Below, one piece after another: positions 38,960 through 49,277 of a stretch of 64,000 nucleotides of DNA. Source of the stretch: Trichomonas vaginalis G3. Its lineage: Eukaryota > Parabasalia > Trichomonadida > Trichomonadidae. A program made the translations under genes and the position numbers. Under the pieces are notes generated by a model that saw only the letters and a list, made by a program, of their open reading frames with translations, had not been told where the DNA came from and did not search any database. The stretch covers positions 15,282,082 through 15,346,081 of the forward strand of contig NC_067207.1 in the NCBI RefSeq assembly GCF_026262505.1, given 5' to 3'. Every line of letters begins with the position of its first letter. Position 1 is the first letter of the stretch.

Positions 38960-40176
38960 ATGTCGAAAGAAACAGCGTCTATGAGAGAAATACAACACAA
39001 CCGACAACTCATTTTGCAAGCTCTAAATAAGAACACAACAAACTTTTCAAACTATTCTAAGATATCTGAGTCATTGAAAGAAGGAAACTTAAAACTGACG
39101 ATAAACCCAATGACAGACGAGTTTCTGTTTCAAGACAGTAAGAACCATACTGTTTGTATAAATCCAACAAAAAGAACTTTAAACGAGAAACCTATAGATG
39201 AACTTCTTTTGAAAGCAGATATTGACAACAAAGCTGACAAAGAGTATGTAGATGCAACAAGAGACTATATTCTCGCATGGACAGATAGAACATACCCACA
39301 AAAACATCATACACATAACATCTATGACGTAGATGAACTACCAGCAATGTTAGATGACAAAGCAGATAAAACATATGTTGACAATAAAATGTCAAGTGAA
39401 GTGAAAGAGCTGACAAAGAATATTCTAAAAAGACTCATACACATACCATTGCAAATATTACAAACTTACAAGAAACCTTAAACAGGAAAAGTGACGTTGG
39501 ACATACACACGATTTCTTCGCAACTGTTGGTATAGAAAATATTGCAGGAACGGTTGAAGAAACTGGTGGGGATGTATTAAATTGGAAACCTCCTAACTTT
39601 CCACAAGGTTTAACATCGGATGAAGACATTAGATGTAGAAATGTCTATGTCATGGAGGATGAAAACAAAGTTAAATTCACTGCTCAAGATTTATATGATA
39701 AAAAAGCTGACAAAACAGAGCTTCAAACGTTAAAGACAGAAATACTTCAAACAGTATATCCTATAGGTTCTATTTACACGTCAATGAACTCTACCAGACC
39801 AGAAGTAGTACTTGGTCTCGGAACTTGGACTCAAATAGTCGACAGGTTTTTGTATTGTGCAAACTCTTCAAAGGAAACAGGTGGAAGTAAAACGATTTCA
39901 GGTGAAAACCTACCTGCACACAGTCACTACGTAGATTTAAGTACATCTCAAGCAGGTTGGCATAAGCATAGATTTTGGGATTGGTCAGCAATGAAAAAAG
40001 GTAAAGGATATGATGTTAAAGACGACGTTCAGTTTGCTATAAATTGTTTCTGGGGTAACACTCAGGGAGATGGAAACCATACACATCGCGTTACAGGATA
40101 TACGCAAACAACGGGACAAAGTAAAGAATACATGCCACCTTACATGACAGTTTACGCATGGTATAGAATTGCTTAG
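38960..40176 (+). pseudogene. Tail-fibre-like protein with collar-type head, element C (one frameshift)
   Basis: Much shorter than in A and B (~400 residues). It has a helical N-terminus, K-A-D-K-x-Y-V-D units, then a frameshift near 39430 followed by D-L-Y-D-K-K-A-D-K, Y-P-I-G-S-I-Y-T-S-M, G-G-S-K-T-I-S-G-E-N-L-P and M-P-P-Y-M-T-V-Y-A-W at the end. The middle (G-T-V-E-E-T-G-G-D ... P-P-N-F-P-Q-G-L) is close to B's fibre, suggesting exchange between families. Overlaps the convergent integrase by 4 bp. Confidence 0.8.
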
Positions 40177-41124
40177 TCGTCATTTTCAACTTCTTTAGCA
40201 TATTCGTCAGCAGTTGTCTTATATTTGTTAGGAACTGTCTTTGAAAGTATACCACCTTGAACTTTGACAAGTTTGAAACGAGGTCTGACAATAGTAGTTT
40301 TATCTTCTGCTTGCAGTGTGTACATTTTGCCATGTTTGCCTAAAACTTCATAATATTCTCTTGTATACTTTCTTCTATTTTTACGAACACGAATGTGAGT
40401 ACCTGTCGAGTTCCCATTGTTGTCATAGTCAATAGTATTTTCATATGGGTCGCGTTTGGGTATTTCTATTTTTACTTTGTCACCTTTCTGAAGTTTGAAG
40501 CCCGGCATTCTTTCTTGTTTGTCTCTTTTGACTAAATTATTAAATATATAGTCTTTCTCTAAGTCGGGGTTGTTTTTCATTTCTTCGGGGGAGTGGTTTC
40601 CCAAACCTTTTTGTTTACGGCTATTGTAAATATTTAAAACTTGTCTCATCTTTGCCATGGAGAAGTGTCTGTACTTGTCGTCATATGACATTTCATCTAC
40701 CTCACCACCTTGTGGTTGGTTTAAGTCTCTTAAGATTTTTATACAACTGTCAATGACACCAAGAGCAGAATGGTTTTGGTCGACAATGAAATATTGGTTT
40801 ACATTTTTTGAACGCAGATATTTTTAATATCGTCTGATTTGAAAGAACTTTCACAGTCAGATGTCAGTTTTGTTGGATGGTATTTGTCAACGAATATTGT
40901 CAAAGCAGTTTTCACATCTAAAATTTTTTGGACTGTAATGGTATGGCTTCACAGTATCTGTGTTTTACCAACAAATATTACCAGTATGGTGGTCCATCTG
41001 TTCTAACTCTCGGAATTTTCCAAGATATCCATAAACCAAGCATTTGGTGTTGAACTAAAGATTTTACCATGAGTGCTTTCTTTGTTGCTTTAGAAACATA
41101 CGGGTCCTTGTTTGGATTCGTCAT
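40173..41124 (-). pseudogene. Maverick integrase, element C (N-terminal half frameshifted)
   Basis: The C-terminal 172 codons are open (40173-40691) and include a basic SH3/chromo-like segment. Upstream, in broken frames, S-D-C-E-S-S-F marks the second Asp and I-V-D-Q-N-H-S-A-L-G-V-I-D the third site, with Asp where Glu is usual, 36 residues after the second Asp. The start at 41124 faces the pVI-like start across 16 bp. Confidence 0.75.
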
Positions 41125-41140
41125 TTTTTAACCATAAGAA

Positions 41141-41538
41141 ATGGGTTTATTTGGCGCATTAGCAGGAGTTGCATCCAGATTTTTACCGCAGTTGGAACAA
41201 TAGCCAGAGGTGCATTTGGAATTGGAAGGAAGATTTTGAGTACATTAGGTATACTTAAAGAGAAAGCACAACCTATTATACAAACTGTACAGAAAGGTGG
41301 GAGGTAGCACGAGATGCAACAAATCTTATTCCAAATCCTGAAACAAGAGGAAAAGTTCAAGGATGATGGACAATGTAGGAAGACAAGCAGGAAACTACTA
41401 TAACAAAGCAAATGACTACTATAACCAAGCAGGGCACTATATGGACCAAGGTGAAAGATTCTTTAACAGAGGATATAACCATGCACACAATGGGTAAACA
41501 ATAACCAACCTCAACCGCCTCAAACGTGGGGATTGTAA
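41141..41538 (+). pseudogene. Second pVI-like amphipathic protein, element C (frameshifted)
   Basis: M-G-L-F-G-A-L-A-G-V-A-S-R-F-L-P at the start, then, in a shifted frame, G-A-F-G-I-G-R-K-I-L-S-T-L-G-I-L and a Tyr/Asn-rich tail ending P-Q-P-P-Q-T-W-G-L. Composition and ending resemble 37850-38092. At least three frameshifts. Confidence 0.55.
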
Positions 41539-41556
41539 AGTTTTTACTGAGATGAA

Positions 41557-41676
41557 ATGAACAATACCAGCATTGAGACAAATGGGTTCAAGATGGATTT
41601 GTCGACTTCCAGCAGTTACACAACGTGTTTGTCAAGTTCTTCCTATACCTCAGGAAGTTTTTAGACCGACTTAAAA
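41557..41676 (+). other. Possible small gene behind a Maverick start motif
   Basis: TTTTTACTGAGATGAAATG precedes a 35-codon frame (41557-41664); an adjacent frame reads S-R-W-I-C-R-L-P-A-V-T-Q-R-V-C-Q-V-L-P to 41676. The same start motif precedes the next gene exactly, so a small protein gene, possibly frameshifted, is likely. Confidence 0.35.
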
Positions 41677-41730
41677 AACAACAACTAACCAGTTGAAAAC
41701 AAACAAACTAAAATTTTTTACTGAGATGAA

Positions 41731-42312
41731 ATGACCGAAGAAGTTGAAACGGTAGATTTGACACCACAAAACAAAAAGTTCAGAACCATTGTCAAACCTG
41801 TCAAAGAACTTACAGATGAAGAGAAAATTCAATATAGAAAGTGCCAGGTCTGGAAATACAAACCTAACTATAAAGTCACTTTTCATAGAAATGGAACGGC
41901 TAGTACTCAAAAAGAAACAGACTCTCACAAATAAAATATATTGAAGTCTGAAGGAGCTTTCGAGACAACAGATGGAAAAGTTTACTTCACCGACCAACAG
42001 TTAATTATAGAACATCTCATTGACTTAGAGTCGAAATATTCTAAACTTTACAACAAACACAAAAAGTTGAAAGGAAAACAAAAACAAATGGCATATGATA
42101 TTTACGAAGATGTTGACGACACAACCATACCTGCAAGTGAAGTAAAGTCAGGTGAACCGAAAAGTGACGAAAGACCGATAGAAGAAGGGGAGCCAAAAAC
42201 TGAAGATAAACCAAAACCAAAGTTTAGTTTCCAAACTAAACCAAGTCAACCTTCATTAGCTGGTATGGGTTGGCGTCAAAGGCTTATGGTAGCTGGTGGT
42301 TATGTTAAGTAA
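41731..42312 (+). pseudogene. Unrecognised acidic/basic protein, element C (in-frame stop at 41932)
   Basis: The 67 codons to a TAA at 41932 and the following 124 codons are in the same frame with only seven bases between them, so this is probably one ~190-residue protein with a stop mutation. The N-terminus has V-D-L-T-P-Q-N-K; the middle is a Lys-rich coiled coil (K-L-Y-N-K-H-K-K-L-K-G-K); the C-terminus ends W-R-Q-R-L-M-V-A-G-G-Y-V-K. Start motif TTTTTACTGAGATGAAATG. No family recognised. Confidence 0.5.
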
Positions 42313-42358
42313 AGGAAAAAACATATTTTAAAAAAAATATTTTTTTATTTTTATAGAA

Positions 42359-42941
42359 ATGTACGCTGAGTTTGTTGGAGAAGACCGTTGGGAAACTTGT
42401 TTGTTAGATGAGAAATATGAAATTCACTGTTGTGAGTCATTTGAAGTCAGAAACAAAAAGACAAAAAGAGTTTTAAGCGAATGTGAGCGAAATAACGGAT
42501 ATGCTATGATGAGTATGAGTGGAAAAAAATATTTTAAACATATTGTCATTGCAACTCATTTTTACCGAACCCTAACAATTTACCTCTTGTAGACCACATA
42601 AACCGTATAAGAAACGACAATAGACTTGAAAACTTACGCTGGTCACTTGTTCTGAAAACAGTAAGAACATAGGCAAATTTGGAGATATTGTATTCGAATT
42701 TGTCGACGAACTAGAAGATGAAACAATTGAAATTACAGACTATGGTAAGCATACGTTTGAGTTTTACTACTATAGCGAAGAACAAGACTCTTTCTACTTT
42801 TATACCGGCGTAAGCTATAGGAAATTACAAGTATGTTTTACTAAGGAAGGCTATGCTTATGTAAACACTAGAGATACAGATGGAAAAAACGTTAAAATAT
42901 TTCTTAACAAATTCAAGAAGCTATATGGCATACTATTTTAA
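42359..42941 (+). pseudogene. NUMOD4/HNH endonuclease-like protein with TIR-ORF-like C-terminal domain (two frameshifts)
   Basis: The start W-E-T-C-L-L-D-E-K-Y-E-I resembles NUMOD4, then I-V-I-A-T-H-F and, after a one-base shift near 42560, L-P-L-V-D-H-I-N-R-I-R-N-D-N-R-L-E-N-L-R-W, the HNH_3 core. A second shift near 42645 leads to S-K-N-I-G-K-F-G-D and a C-terminal domain I-E-I-T-D-Y-G-K-H-T-F-E-F-Y ... L-N-K-F-K-K-L-Y-G, matching the small proteins in the TIRs of A and B. Homing-type nucleases cut DNA to spread; as written it is broken. Confidence 0.8.
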
Positions 42942-42966
42942 AACAGTATATTTTTACATATATTAA

Positions 42967-43806
42967 ATGTTTCAGGTTGAAAAACAAAGAACAAAAGTAG
43001 CAGATACAAAACCGTTAGACTATATCTTTACAAATGCCGGTAGAAATATTTCAGATGAAGAAATTTCATCCCGTACTTACAGGTTGACTATCCAATTCGT
43101 TGGCTTCAAAGTCCTTCAGATGCAAAGGCAATAGGATTAGAAGAGTTTGTTTTCAAAAAGAACGAACGCTTTTATGTTCGCAGTATATTTTCATGGGCAG
43201 TATATAGAGGTTCTGATGGTCTAATAGACAAATTTGATGAAATGAGAATCTTTACAGTTCGTTCAGACGAAAGTCTTGAGAAAACTCTAAATGACTTTCA
43301 AACTCAAATGAACAAATATTATTGGGAATTTCAAGAAAAATACGACTCTTTACTAAATGGAACATACTATCTGAAACTAGAATATGACAAGATGAACTCC
43401 ACCGTTTCATTTCAAAAGATTGAAATTAACCCTCCAAGAGATACAGAGTTTTTATTTTGGAAAGTAGACAACGTTCTTGGCACAATTTCTTCGTTACTAA
43501 ACAGAACGAACCATTGCCACCTGACGGTCCGTTAAATTTATACGTCCACCAGCAGATTTGACAGTTTATAGAAACGTGTTTGACCCTCAAAATGTTATGT
43601 GTCATGCAAGTTTCAGTTCAAGCAACAACAGTTTTCTTTGTATCGGTAAGGACTTTTATGACTTTGCTTCTAAATTCTACGAACCACCTAGTAACAGTTT
43701 CTCTGACTTTCAAGTTTGGTTCACAACAAATGGTGTGCAAACATATTATTCCATTGTACTATGACTTTTATCTCGAATTGTCTTTCATATACTACGAAAA
43801 GTGCTG
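42967..43806 (+). pseudogene. Minor-capsid-like protein, element C copy 2 (frameshifted)
   Basis: Diverged paralogue of 38024-38941: V-D-Y-P-I-R-W-L near 43085, N-S-F-L-C-I-G-K-D-F near 43630, F-Q-V-W-F-T-T-N-G and Y-L-E-L-S-F-I-Y-Y at the end, spread over at least three frames. Having two diverged copies in one element suggests two virion positions or a replaced ancestral copy. Confidence 0.7.
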
Positions 43807-43819
43807 AAAAAGTATTGAA

Positions 43820-44110
43820 AAATACTTTTAGGTGAAGAGGTGAGATGTCACCTTTTTCTCACCTGTTTTCTCACCCGTTGAATTTTCATGAATTTTGTGC
43901 TGAATTCGACAAAAATGAGTTTTTGTTGAAAAAAGAGGTGGAGCCAAAAGTGGCTCGACCTCAAAACAAGCATTTTGTGAAGAATATACCCCCGCGAAAA
44001 CAGCGGGTTGCTTTTTATACAAAATTCAACAGGTGAATTTTCATGAATTTCCTTAAGATAGAAAAAAATATATTTTAGGCGACAGGTCACTCGGTCACTC
44101 GGTCACTCGG
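43820..44110. repeat. GGTGA unit, hairpins and a GGTCACTC tandem
   Basis: GGTGAAGAGGTGAGATGTCACC at 43832 is followed by hairpins GAGCCA-AAAG-TGGCTC (43942-43957) and CCCGC-GAAAACA-GCGGG (43991-44007), then ACTCGGTC repeated three times at about 44088-44113. Confidence 0.75.
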
Positions 44111-44257
44111 TCTCAACTAACATCTTTTTGAAAAAGTGTGACAACATGACATTTTGACAACAACACAGGAAATAGATTTCATCGTAAATGTTTTGTCAAG
44201 ACTTCTTCGTTTATGTTTTGTTGAACTTCATCGTATATGTTTTTGTCGAGATTTTTA

Positions 44258-44305
44258 TCGTTGTGGTCCGACGGTTAAGCCACAAACGAATGTCCGACGT
44301 CCACC
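44258..44305. repeat. Interspersed ~45 bp repeat
   Basis: GTGGTCCGACGGTTAAGCCA plus CAAACGAATGTCCGACGT. An inverted copy lies at about 46642-46690, and a partial copy CACAAACGAATGTCCGACGT at about 49175-49195. Confidence 0.75.
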
Positions 44306-44340
44306 AAAAAATATTTTTTATTTTTATTGTAAGAACAGAA

Positions 44341-45006
44341 ATGTCAGTCGAAGCAAAAACGTTCACGAACAAATCTAATGGCGAAAACATTCACAAAAGG
44401 CACTTACAACGGTATTGAAGTCTTACGTAGAGACAAGGATGGTTATATAAATGCAACAAAATATGTGTCAGCAGTTTAGGAAGGACTTTAGAAGGTTGTT
44501 GGAAAATAAGTCCTGGGAAGAGTATTTTGAGGCATTTTGTGAAGAATATACCAACCCGCGGAAAACAGCGGGTTGCTTTTTATACAAAATTCATGCAGGA
44601 ATTCCTGATGAAATCAAACAGGTTAGAGGAATGTATGTAGACCCAAGACTTGTAAAACTATATAGCAATGTGGGCTTCTCCAAAATATTGCATAGCAGTT
44701 GGAAAAATTATGGACTCCATAGACAAGAAAGTTCATGAGAAATTAGATGAAGAAGAACTTGAAGATACAGTAGAGAATGCAAAACTTTGTTCGAAGAAGA
44801 AGTTAGAAAAATGCATGAAAAACAAATAGAACATGAACGTGAGATATGTTCTGGTTATAGAGACTCGCCATACGAACTAGACAATGGGAACAAGAAGATT
44901 TAAAGAGAGAATTTAGAGAATATGAACTCGCTAAGATAGCATTAGAAGCTGCAGAAGAGAGGTTAAAAGCTTGGGGTTGTTTTGTACAAAATATTGTGAG
45001 TAAATG
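44341..45006 (+). pseudogene. KilA-N domain protein, element C (frameshifted)
   Basis: Start behind TTTTTATTGTAAGAACAGAAATG. T-Y-N-G-I-E-V-L-R-R-D-K-D-G-Y-I-N-A-T-K is the KilA-N entry, then in a second frame F-R-K-D-F-R-R-L-L-E-N-K-S-W-E-E-Y-F and R-G-M-Y-V-D-P-R-L-V-K-L-Y, and in a third I-A-V-G-K-I-M-D-S-I-D-K. The tail is a charged coiled coil. A hairpin insert AACCCGC-GGAAAACA-GCGGGTT (44553-44574) lies in the coding region and its surroundings also occur near 43970-44030. Probable DNA-binding regulator. Confidence 0.75.
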
Positions 45007-45029
45007 AACCATTTTTTTCGACAAAAATA

Positions 45030-45110
45030 TATTTTAGGTGAAGAGTGAGATGTCACCGTTTTCTCTCACCTGTTTTCTCACCCGTTGGATTTTCATGAAT
45101 TTCCTTAAGA
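45030..45110. repeat. GGTGA palindromic repeat
   Basis: TTTTAGGTGAAGAGTGAGATGTCACC, then CTCTCACCTGTTTTCTCACC and TTTCATGAATTTCCTTAAGA, the shared flanking motif. Confidence 0.75.
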
Positions 45111-45167
45111 TAAAAAATATATTTTAGTTTTTTATAAAATATTTTTTTTTATTTTTATTGTAAGAAC

Positions 45168-46082
45168 ATGTTAGCAACAACTTCACCAAACTCGTTAGTC
45201 ATGAACCCAACGTCAATGTTAGTAGAAATGAAAAGCTTCATTCCTTCTTCATATACTTTCGAAACAGAAATCCAGAAGATAAAGCAAGAACTTTTAACAT
45301 GTAATTTAGACTGTTGTGCGAAAGATGAAGAAAATGAACAGTATCTTTATGAAATGCAGGACATTATTGACCATTTACCCAAATTGCCTGAAATTCAGCA
45401 GCAAAAACTAACTATTCCTGAATTCGATGAAATTGAAGTCAAAGCAACTGACTCAGTAGAAATAAAGAAGTTCATACGAAAGGTAAACTATGAGTTTCTA
45501 GGATTTCATTGCAACCATAAAGTTATGGACAAAGATTGCGACATGGTATATAAGAACATCTCTGACCTTTACAAAACCCGGGAGTTTAAGACATACGACA
45601 ACTTTGTTTCGTTAGTTGCTGAATGTGTATGGCAGATAAGAGATAAAGATAGAAGATGTAAAATATGGAATGAACAAATAAAACCAACTGCTTCAGATTT
45701 AAAGAAAACCATTGACGCCTTAGTTGTTTTAGCAGGTAAGGTTTCAGAATATAACGCAAAAATGAACCCGCAATGTTCTAAATGTAAAGCGGCAATTAGG
45801 AAATATAACTACTCCGTCAAAGAGATAGAAAGAATGAGAAACGACTATGCAGACTTAAAGAAAGAAGCAGAAAAGCCAGCAGAAGATAAAATGGACATGT
45901 TAGAATTTCTGAACAAAAACTATCCAACAGCAGAAGATTTCCTTCTATCTGACGTCAAGAAGAAATATAAAGAAACTTTCGGCATTGTTAAAACATTCGA
46001 TGTACTGACAGAAGAAATAGAAGCTACGAAATTGTTTAGGATTTCAAATATACATCGTACAATTCATGTAAAACGGTTATAA
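45168..46082 (+). CDS. Gene X, conserved Maverick protein (304 aa), element C
   Basis: Close homologue of 18634-19599. It is conserved from T-T-S-P-N-S-L-V-M-N-P to the identical ending F-R-I-S-N-I-H-R-T-I-H-V-K-R-L, including C-S-K-C and the coiled coil. The leader TTTTTATTTTTATTGTAAGAACATG resembles that of the KilA-N genes. Nearly the same protein in two Maverick lineages whose other genes are diverged points to module exchange. Function unknown. Confidence 0.8.
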   Translation: MLATTSPNSLVMNPTSMLVEMKSFIPSSYTFETEIQKIKQELLTCNLDCCAKDEENEQYLYEMQDIIDHLPKLPEIQQQKLTIPEFDEIEVKATDSVEIKKFIRKVNYEFLGFHCNHKVMDKDCDMVYKNISDLYKTREFKTYDNFVSLVAECVWQIRDKDRRCKIWNEQIKPTASDLKKTIDALVVLAGKVSEYNAKMNPQCSKCKAAIRKYNYSVKEIERMRNDYADLKKEAEKPAEDKMDMLEFLNKNYPTAEDFLLSDVKKKYKETFGIVKTFDVLTEEIEATKLFRISNIHRTIHVKRL

Positions 46083-46087
46083 AATAA

Positions 46088-46335
46088 CTAGGGTGAGAAA
46101 AGAGGTGAGAAAACGGGTGAGATGTCACCTCTTCACCTAAACATTATTTTTGCTGAATTCAGCAACAAAATTCTGAGTAAAATAATTTTTAGGGCTTGTG
46201 TCAAACCGTTGAGTTTTCACAAAATTTAAAAAATAACGTTTACGAAGAAGTCTTGACAAATTCAAGAGGTGAGAAAACAGGTGAGAAAACGGGTGAGATG
46301 TCACCTCTTCACCTAAATTATATTTTTGGTCCGGG
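46088..46335. repeat. Two GGTGA units and flanking motif
   Basis: Units at about 46092-46145 and 46266-46325, with ACGAAGAAGTCTTGACAAATTCA between them, a single copy of the 25 bp repeat family. Confidence 0.8.
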
Positions 46336-46640
46336 AACAACTTTCTCTCAATTGGAGCTGTGGCATAATCTTTGCGTAAACGGTTCAGACCTTCTTCGAA
46401 GTCTTGGTCTCTCTTCGATTGAGATTGAGATTGGAATTGCTGGGGGTGGAGCTTGCTGGAACATCAAGGGTTGGGGAAGTAAGGCATAGGCTGAGGAAGG
46501 GTAGTTCGGGAAGCCTTGTAGTGGAAATTGGTAGTAACCTTGAGGTGGAAATTGGTAGTAATTTGGATTGAGATTGGAATTGCTGGAACTGAGGTGCAGG
46601 GGCTGGTGCTTTAGTTCCTCTGGTTTGAGATTGGACTCGG
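46336..46640 (-). pseudogene. Gln/Pro-rich coding remnant
   Basis: On the minus strand A-P-A-P-A-P-Q-F-Q-Q-F-Q-S-Q-S is followed in shifted frames by Q-S-Q-S-K-R-D-Q-D-F-E-E-G-L-N-R-L and P-I-E-R-K-L-F. It could be the tail of a low-complexity Maverick protein. Weakly supported. Confidence 0.3.
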
Positions 46641-46688
46641 TTGGTGGGGACGTCGGACATTCGTCTGTGGCTTAACCGTCGGACCACA

Positions 46689-47044
46689 ACGATAAAAATC
46701 TCTGCTCCTAGCAGTATGCTACTGACAGTAGCAGTACTTTTACTGACAGTAGCAGTACTTTTTCTGACAGTAGCAGTACTTTTTCTGACAGTAGCAGTAC
46801 TTTTACTGACAGTACAGTACTTTTACTGACAGTAGCAGTACTTTTACTGACAGTAGCAGTACTTTATCGTCGAAAACCCTCTCAAATTTTCCTTTTTACT
46901 GACATTAGCAGTACTTTTACTGACAGTAGCAGTACTTTTTACTGACAGTAGCAGTACTTTTTCTGACAGTAGCAGTACTTTTACTGACAGTAGCAGTATT
47001 TACTGACAGTAGCCAGTACTGCTAGGAGCAGAGATTTTTATCGT
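46689..47044. mobile_element. Foldback-type element with internal minisatellite
   Basis: Inverted ends of 28 bp (46689-46716, ACGATAAAAATCTCTGCTCC..., and 47017-47044) enclose about thirteen copies of a ~21 bp repeat starting ACTGACAGTAGCAGTACTTT, interrupted near 46863-46900 by unrelated sequence. No coding capacity. It lies beside the interspersed GTCCGACG repeat. Confidence 0.75.
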
Positions 47045-47149
47045 CCAACTTTACAAATGTAAACTTATATCGTTCTATTTTCTTCACTAGGGTCTAACAC
47101 CAAAGTAACCTATGTACATGAAATTTCACTGCATAAAAGGAAAAAAACC

Positions 47150-47222
47150 TGGGCGAATCGGGATTTGAACGAGGTCTTCGACGCCTTTAACGAGGTAGCC
47201 CATACCACTGAGCTATGAGCCG
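47150..47222 (-). tRNA. tRNA-like sequence, probably not a functional tRNA
   Basis: On the minus strand TAGCTCAGTGGTA fits a D-arm, GTTAAAG a possible anticodon loop (UAA would be at the centre) and GTTCAAATCCCGA a T-arm, with TTCGCCC as a 3' acceptor half. The 5' acceptor (GCGGCTCA) and the 5' half of the T stem (CCTCG) do not pair with their partners. Like 20272-20347, it precedes KilA-type genes. Confidence 0.4.
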
Positions 47223-47340
47223 CTGCATATTTTTAAGTAAATATATATAATTTGTCATACCGTGAAGGATGACCAAACTTTAAAAAAATAAAGTTAGTTT
47301 TATTTTTATTTATTTTTTTATTTTGTATGTAAGAACAGAA

Positions 47341-47949
47341 ATGACAAACATTGAGTTTGAAACAGTTAGAAAGATAGACAATAACACCAAATTGGTTAGA
47401 ATTGGTGATTTAAACGTAAGATACTCAAAGAAATACAACAAAATATTCTTTGTCAGACATTATATCTCCATCTGGAAAGAAAACAACGACTGGGTTAAAA
47501 TTGCTTCTACTCAGAAAATTTTGACAAGAATCCTGAGCTTATGATATCGGTAAGATTCTATGGAACTACAGCATATCTTATAGACAAAAGTCTTATACCA
47601 ATAGTTTTTGTTATGGTTAGACCCAGTTTGTTGATATAACTTCATAACATATGGTTTATTGACTCAGAACGTTGCAGTGAAAGGCTTACTTTACATCGTT
47701 CAGAAACCGAAGGACTTCAATACAAGAGATATAAGATAGAAGAACATATAATATAACTCAAAGATATGACAGTACAGTCAATAGAGTTAAGGTTGTGTTC
47801 GTTAACGATATGAGAGCTGCAGAAACAGAACTACTTGAAAAGTTTGAGAAAATATATGGTGCTCCCACGAAAGGTAAAGAAACGTTTGAGTAGATGAGAT
47901 AGATAAAGCTATAAAATTATTTGACGAAGTTGCTGAAAAATACATGTAA
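47341..47949 (+). pseudogene. Unrecognised Maverick protein, element C (frameshifted)
   Basis: The first 67 codons are open (M-T-N-I-E-F-E-T-V-R-K-I), the rest readable in pieces, ending K-F-E-K-I-Y-G-A-P ... K-L-F-D-E-V-A-E-K-Y-M. The leader ATTTTGTATGTAAGAACAGAAATG is shared with the KilA genes. The K-F-x-K-x-Y-G pattern is like the end of the TIR-ORF/HNH-linked domain, so it may be another member. Confidence 0.4.
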
Positions 47950-48033
47950 AGCGTTTATTTTTGGTCTTTGTGAAAGTCAGAAATAAAGTTAGTTTTATTT
48001 TATTTATTTTTTTATTTGTATGTAAAGACAGAT

Positions 48034-48829
48034 ATGTCACAACAGAGAACACAACAACAGTTATAGTCCATGAAGCTATAAATGAAGAATATGAGTACAT
48101 ACAGTTTAACAACAACTCCGTCTCATTCGTTCAGTCAAAGACGATATGTACCAAATGCAAAGTATTTTGACGGCTTGTTTTGCACCAGATACTAAGTTCC
48201 TAAAGACTGGTTTAGGAACCAAGCACACAAGAACTTTTGAGCGAAGCACAGCGAGACATACTTTTTTCTGAAAATCGTGAAGAACAGCGAGTGGGGAAAA
48301 AACCCCAGTCGCCAAAACTCTATGAAAATCGTGAAAAATTGCCAAATGGTTTGAGAGGATATTATGTTCATAGACTTCTCGTAAATAATGTGGCACAATG
48401 GCTTCAGCTCGCTATTCATGGTATGTTTGTAAACTTCTTGACGAACTTCACAGACAAGAACGTGAAGAGATGGAAAACAGCTTGAAGCAAAAGACAAAAG
48501 CATTCAGAAAAGAATACCACGTTCGGTACCAAAAGGAAAGGAAAAGAACTATAAGTATATGATTTATACTGAAGAGATGGAAAATGAAGAAGATAAAGAT
48601 ATGGTTATTTGCATTTAGTCAGAAGAAACAACAAAAGCTTTTACGACCTTGCTAAGATTTACAAATCTGACAGAAATTGTTCTATCGCGAAAACTTACCG
48701 ATTTCAATGACACCGAATGAAGATGTGAAACAAATAGTTCAAGATACGTTACCTCAAACACACTATGATATGAAAGGTTGTACAATTCTTACCTTCAAAG
48801 AAGATTTGCCATTGTTAAAGGAAAAATAA
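48034..48829 (+). pseudogene. KilA-N / DUF3627-type protein, element C (frameshifted)
   Basis: Homologue of 20866-21657. E-A-I-N-E-E-Y-E-Y-I-Q, R-G-Y-Y-V-H-R-L-L-V-N-N-V-A, I-P-R-S-V-P-K-G-K-E-K and Y-D-L-A-K-I-Y-K-S-D-R-N are all present but in several frames. The ~60 codons between N- and C-terminal parts differ from B and include another small hairpin. Leader GTATGTAAAGACAG as in B. Confidence 0.75.
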
Positions 48830-48849
48830 CAGAGTATTTTGACAACTTC

Positions 48850-49265
48850 AAACAAGTAGAGTAGATGAGCCATTTATTTTTCAAGCTTGACTTCAGATGG
48901 CTCAGGTACTCTATAAAGTATATTGCCTTGTCAAATCCTTCTGGCATTCCGAGTCCTTCCTTCCGACAAGAAAAGTTCTTCCTTCGACAGAAAAAAATTT
49001 TCCTTCCGACAGAAAAAATTTTCCAGTTGTCCGTCCGTAAACCATTCAAATTTTCGAAAATTGAGAACTTTTTGGTCGAATTCAGGAAAAGTTTTTCCTT
49101 CCAACGAAAAAAAATTTTTCCCGACAACTGGAAAAAATTTTCCCGACAACTGGAAAAGTTCTTCCTTCGACAGGACACAAACGAATGTCCGACGTACCAC
49201 CAACCGACAGCCCAAAGCCAGAAGAACGACAGACCCAGCACCACAACAGACTTACTAAGACTAAA
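48850..49265. repeat. Low-complexity region with degenerate repeats
   Basis: Repeated TTCCTTCCGACAGAAAAAAT and TTTTCCCGACAACTGGAAAA motifs in direct and partly inverted arrangement, plus a CACAAACGAATGTCCGACGT copy. Open frames exist on both strands but none resembles a protein. Confidence 0.6.
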
Positions 49266-49277
49266 CACTTACATTTT

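Noticed and set aside
46385-46687. A 100-codon minus-strand gene starting at 46687
   Set aside because: Its start lies in an interspersed repeat and its middle shows frame changes; at best a remnant, listed as such.
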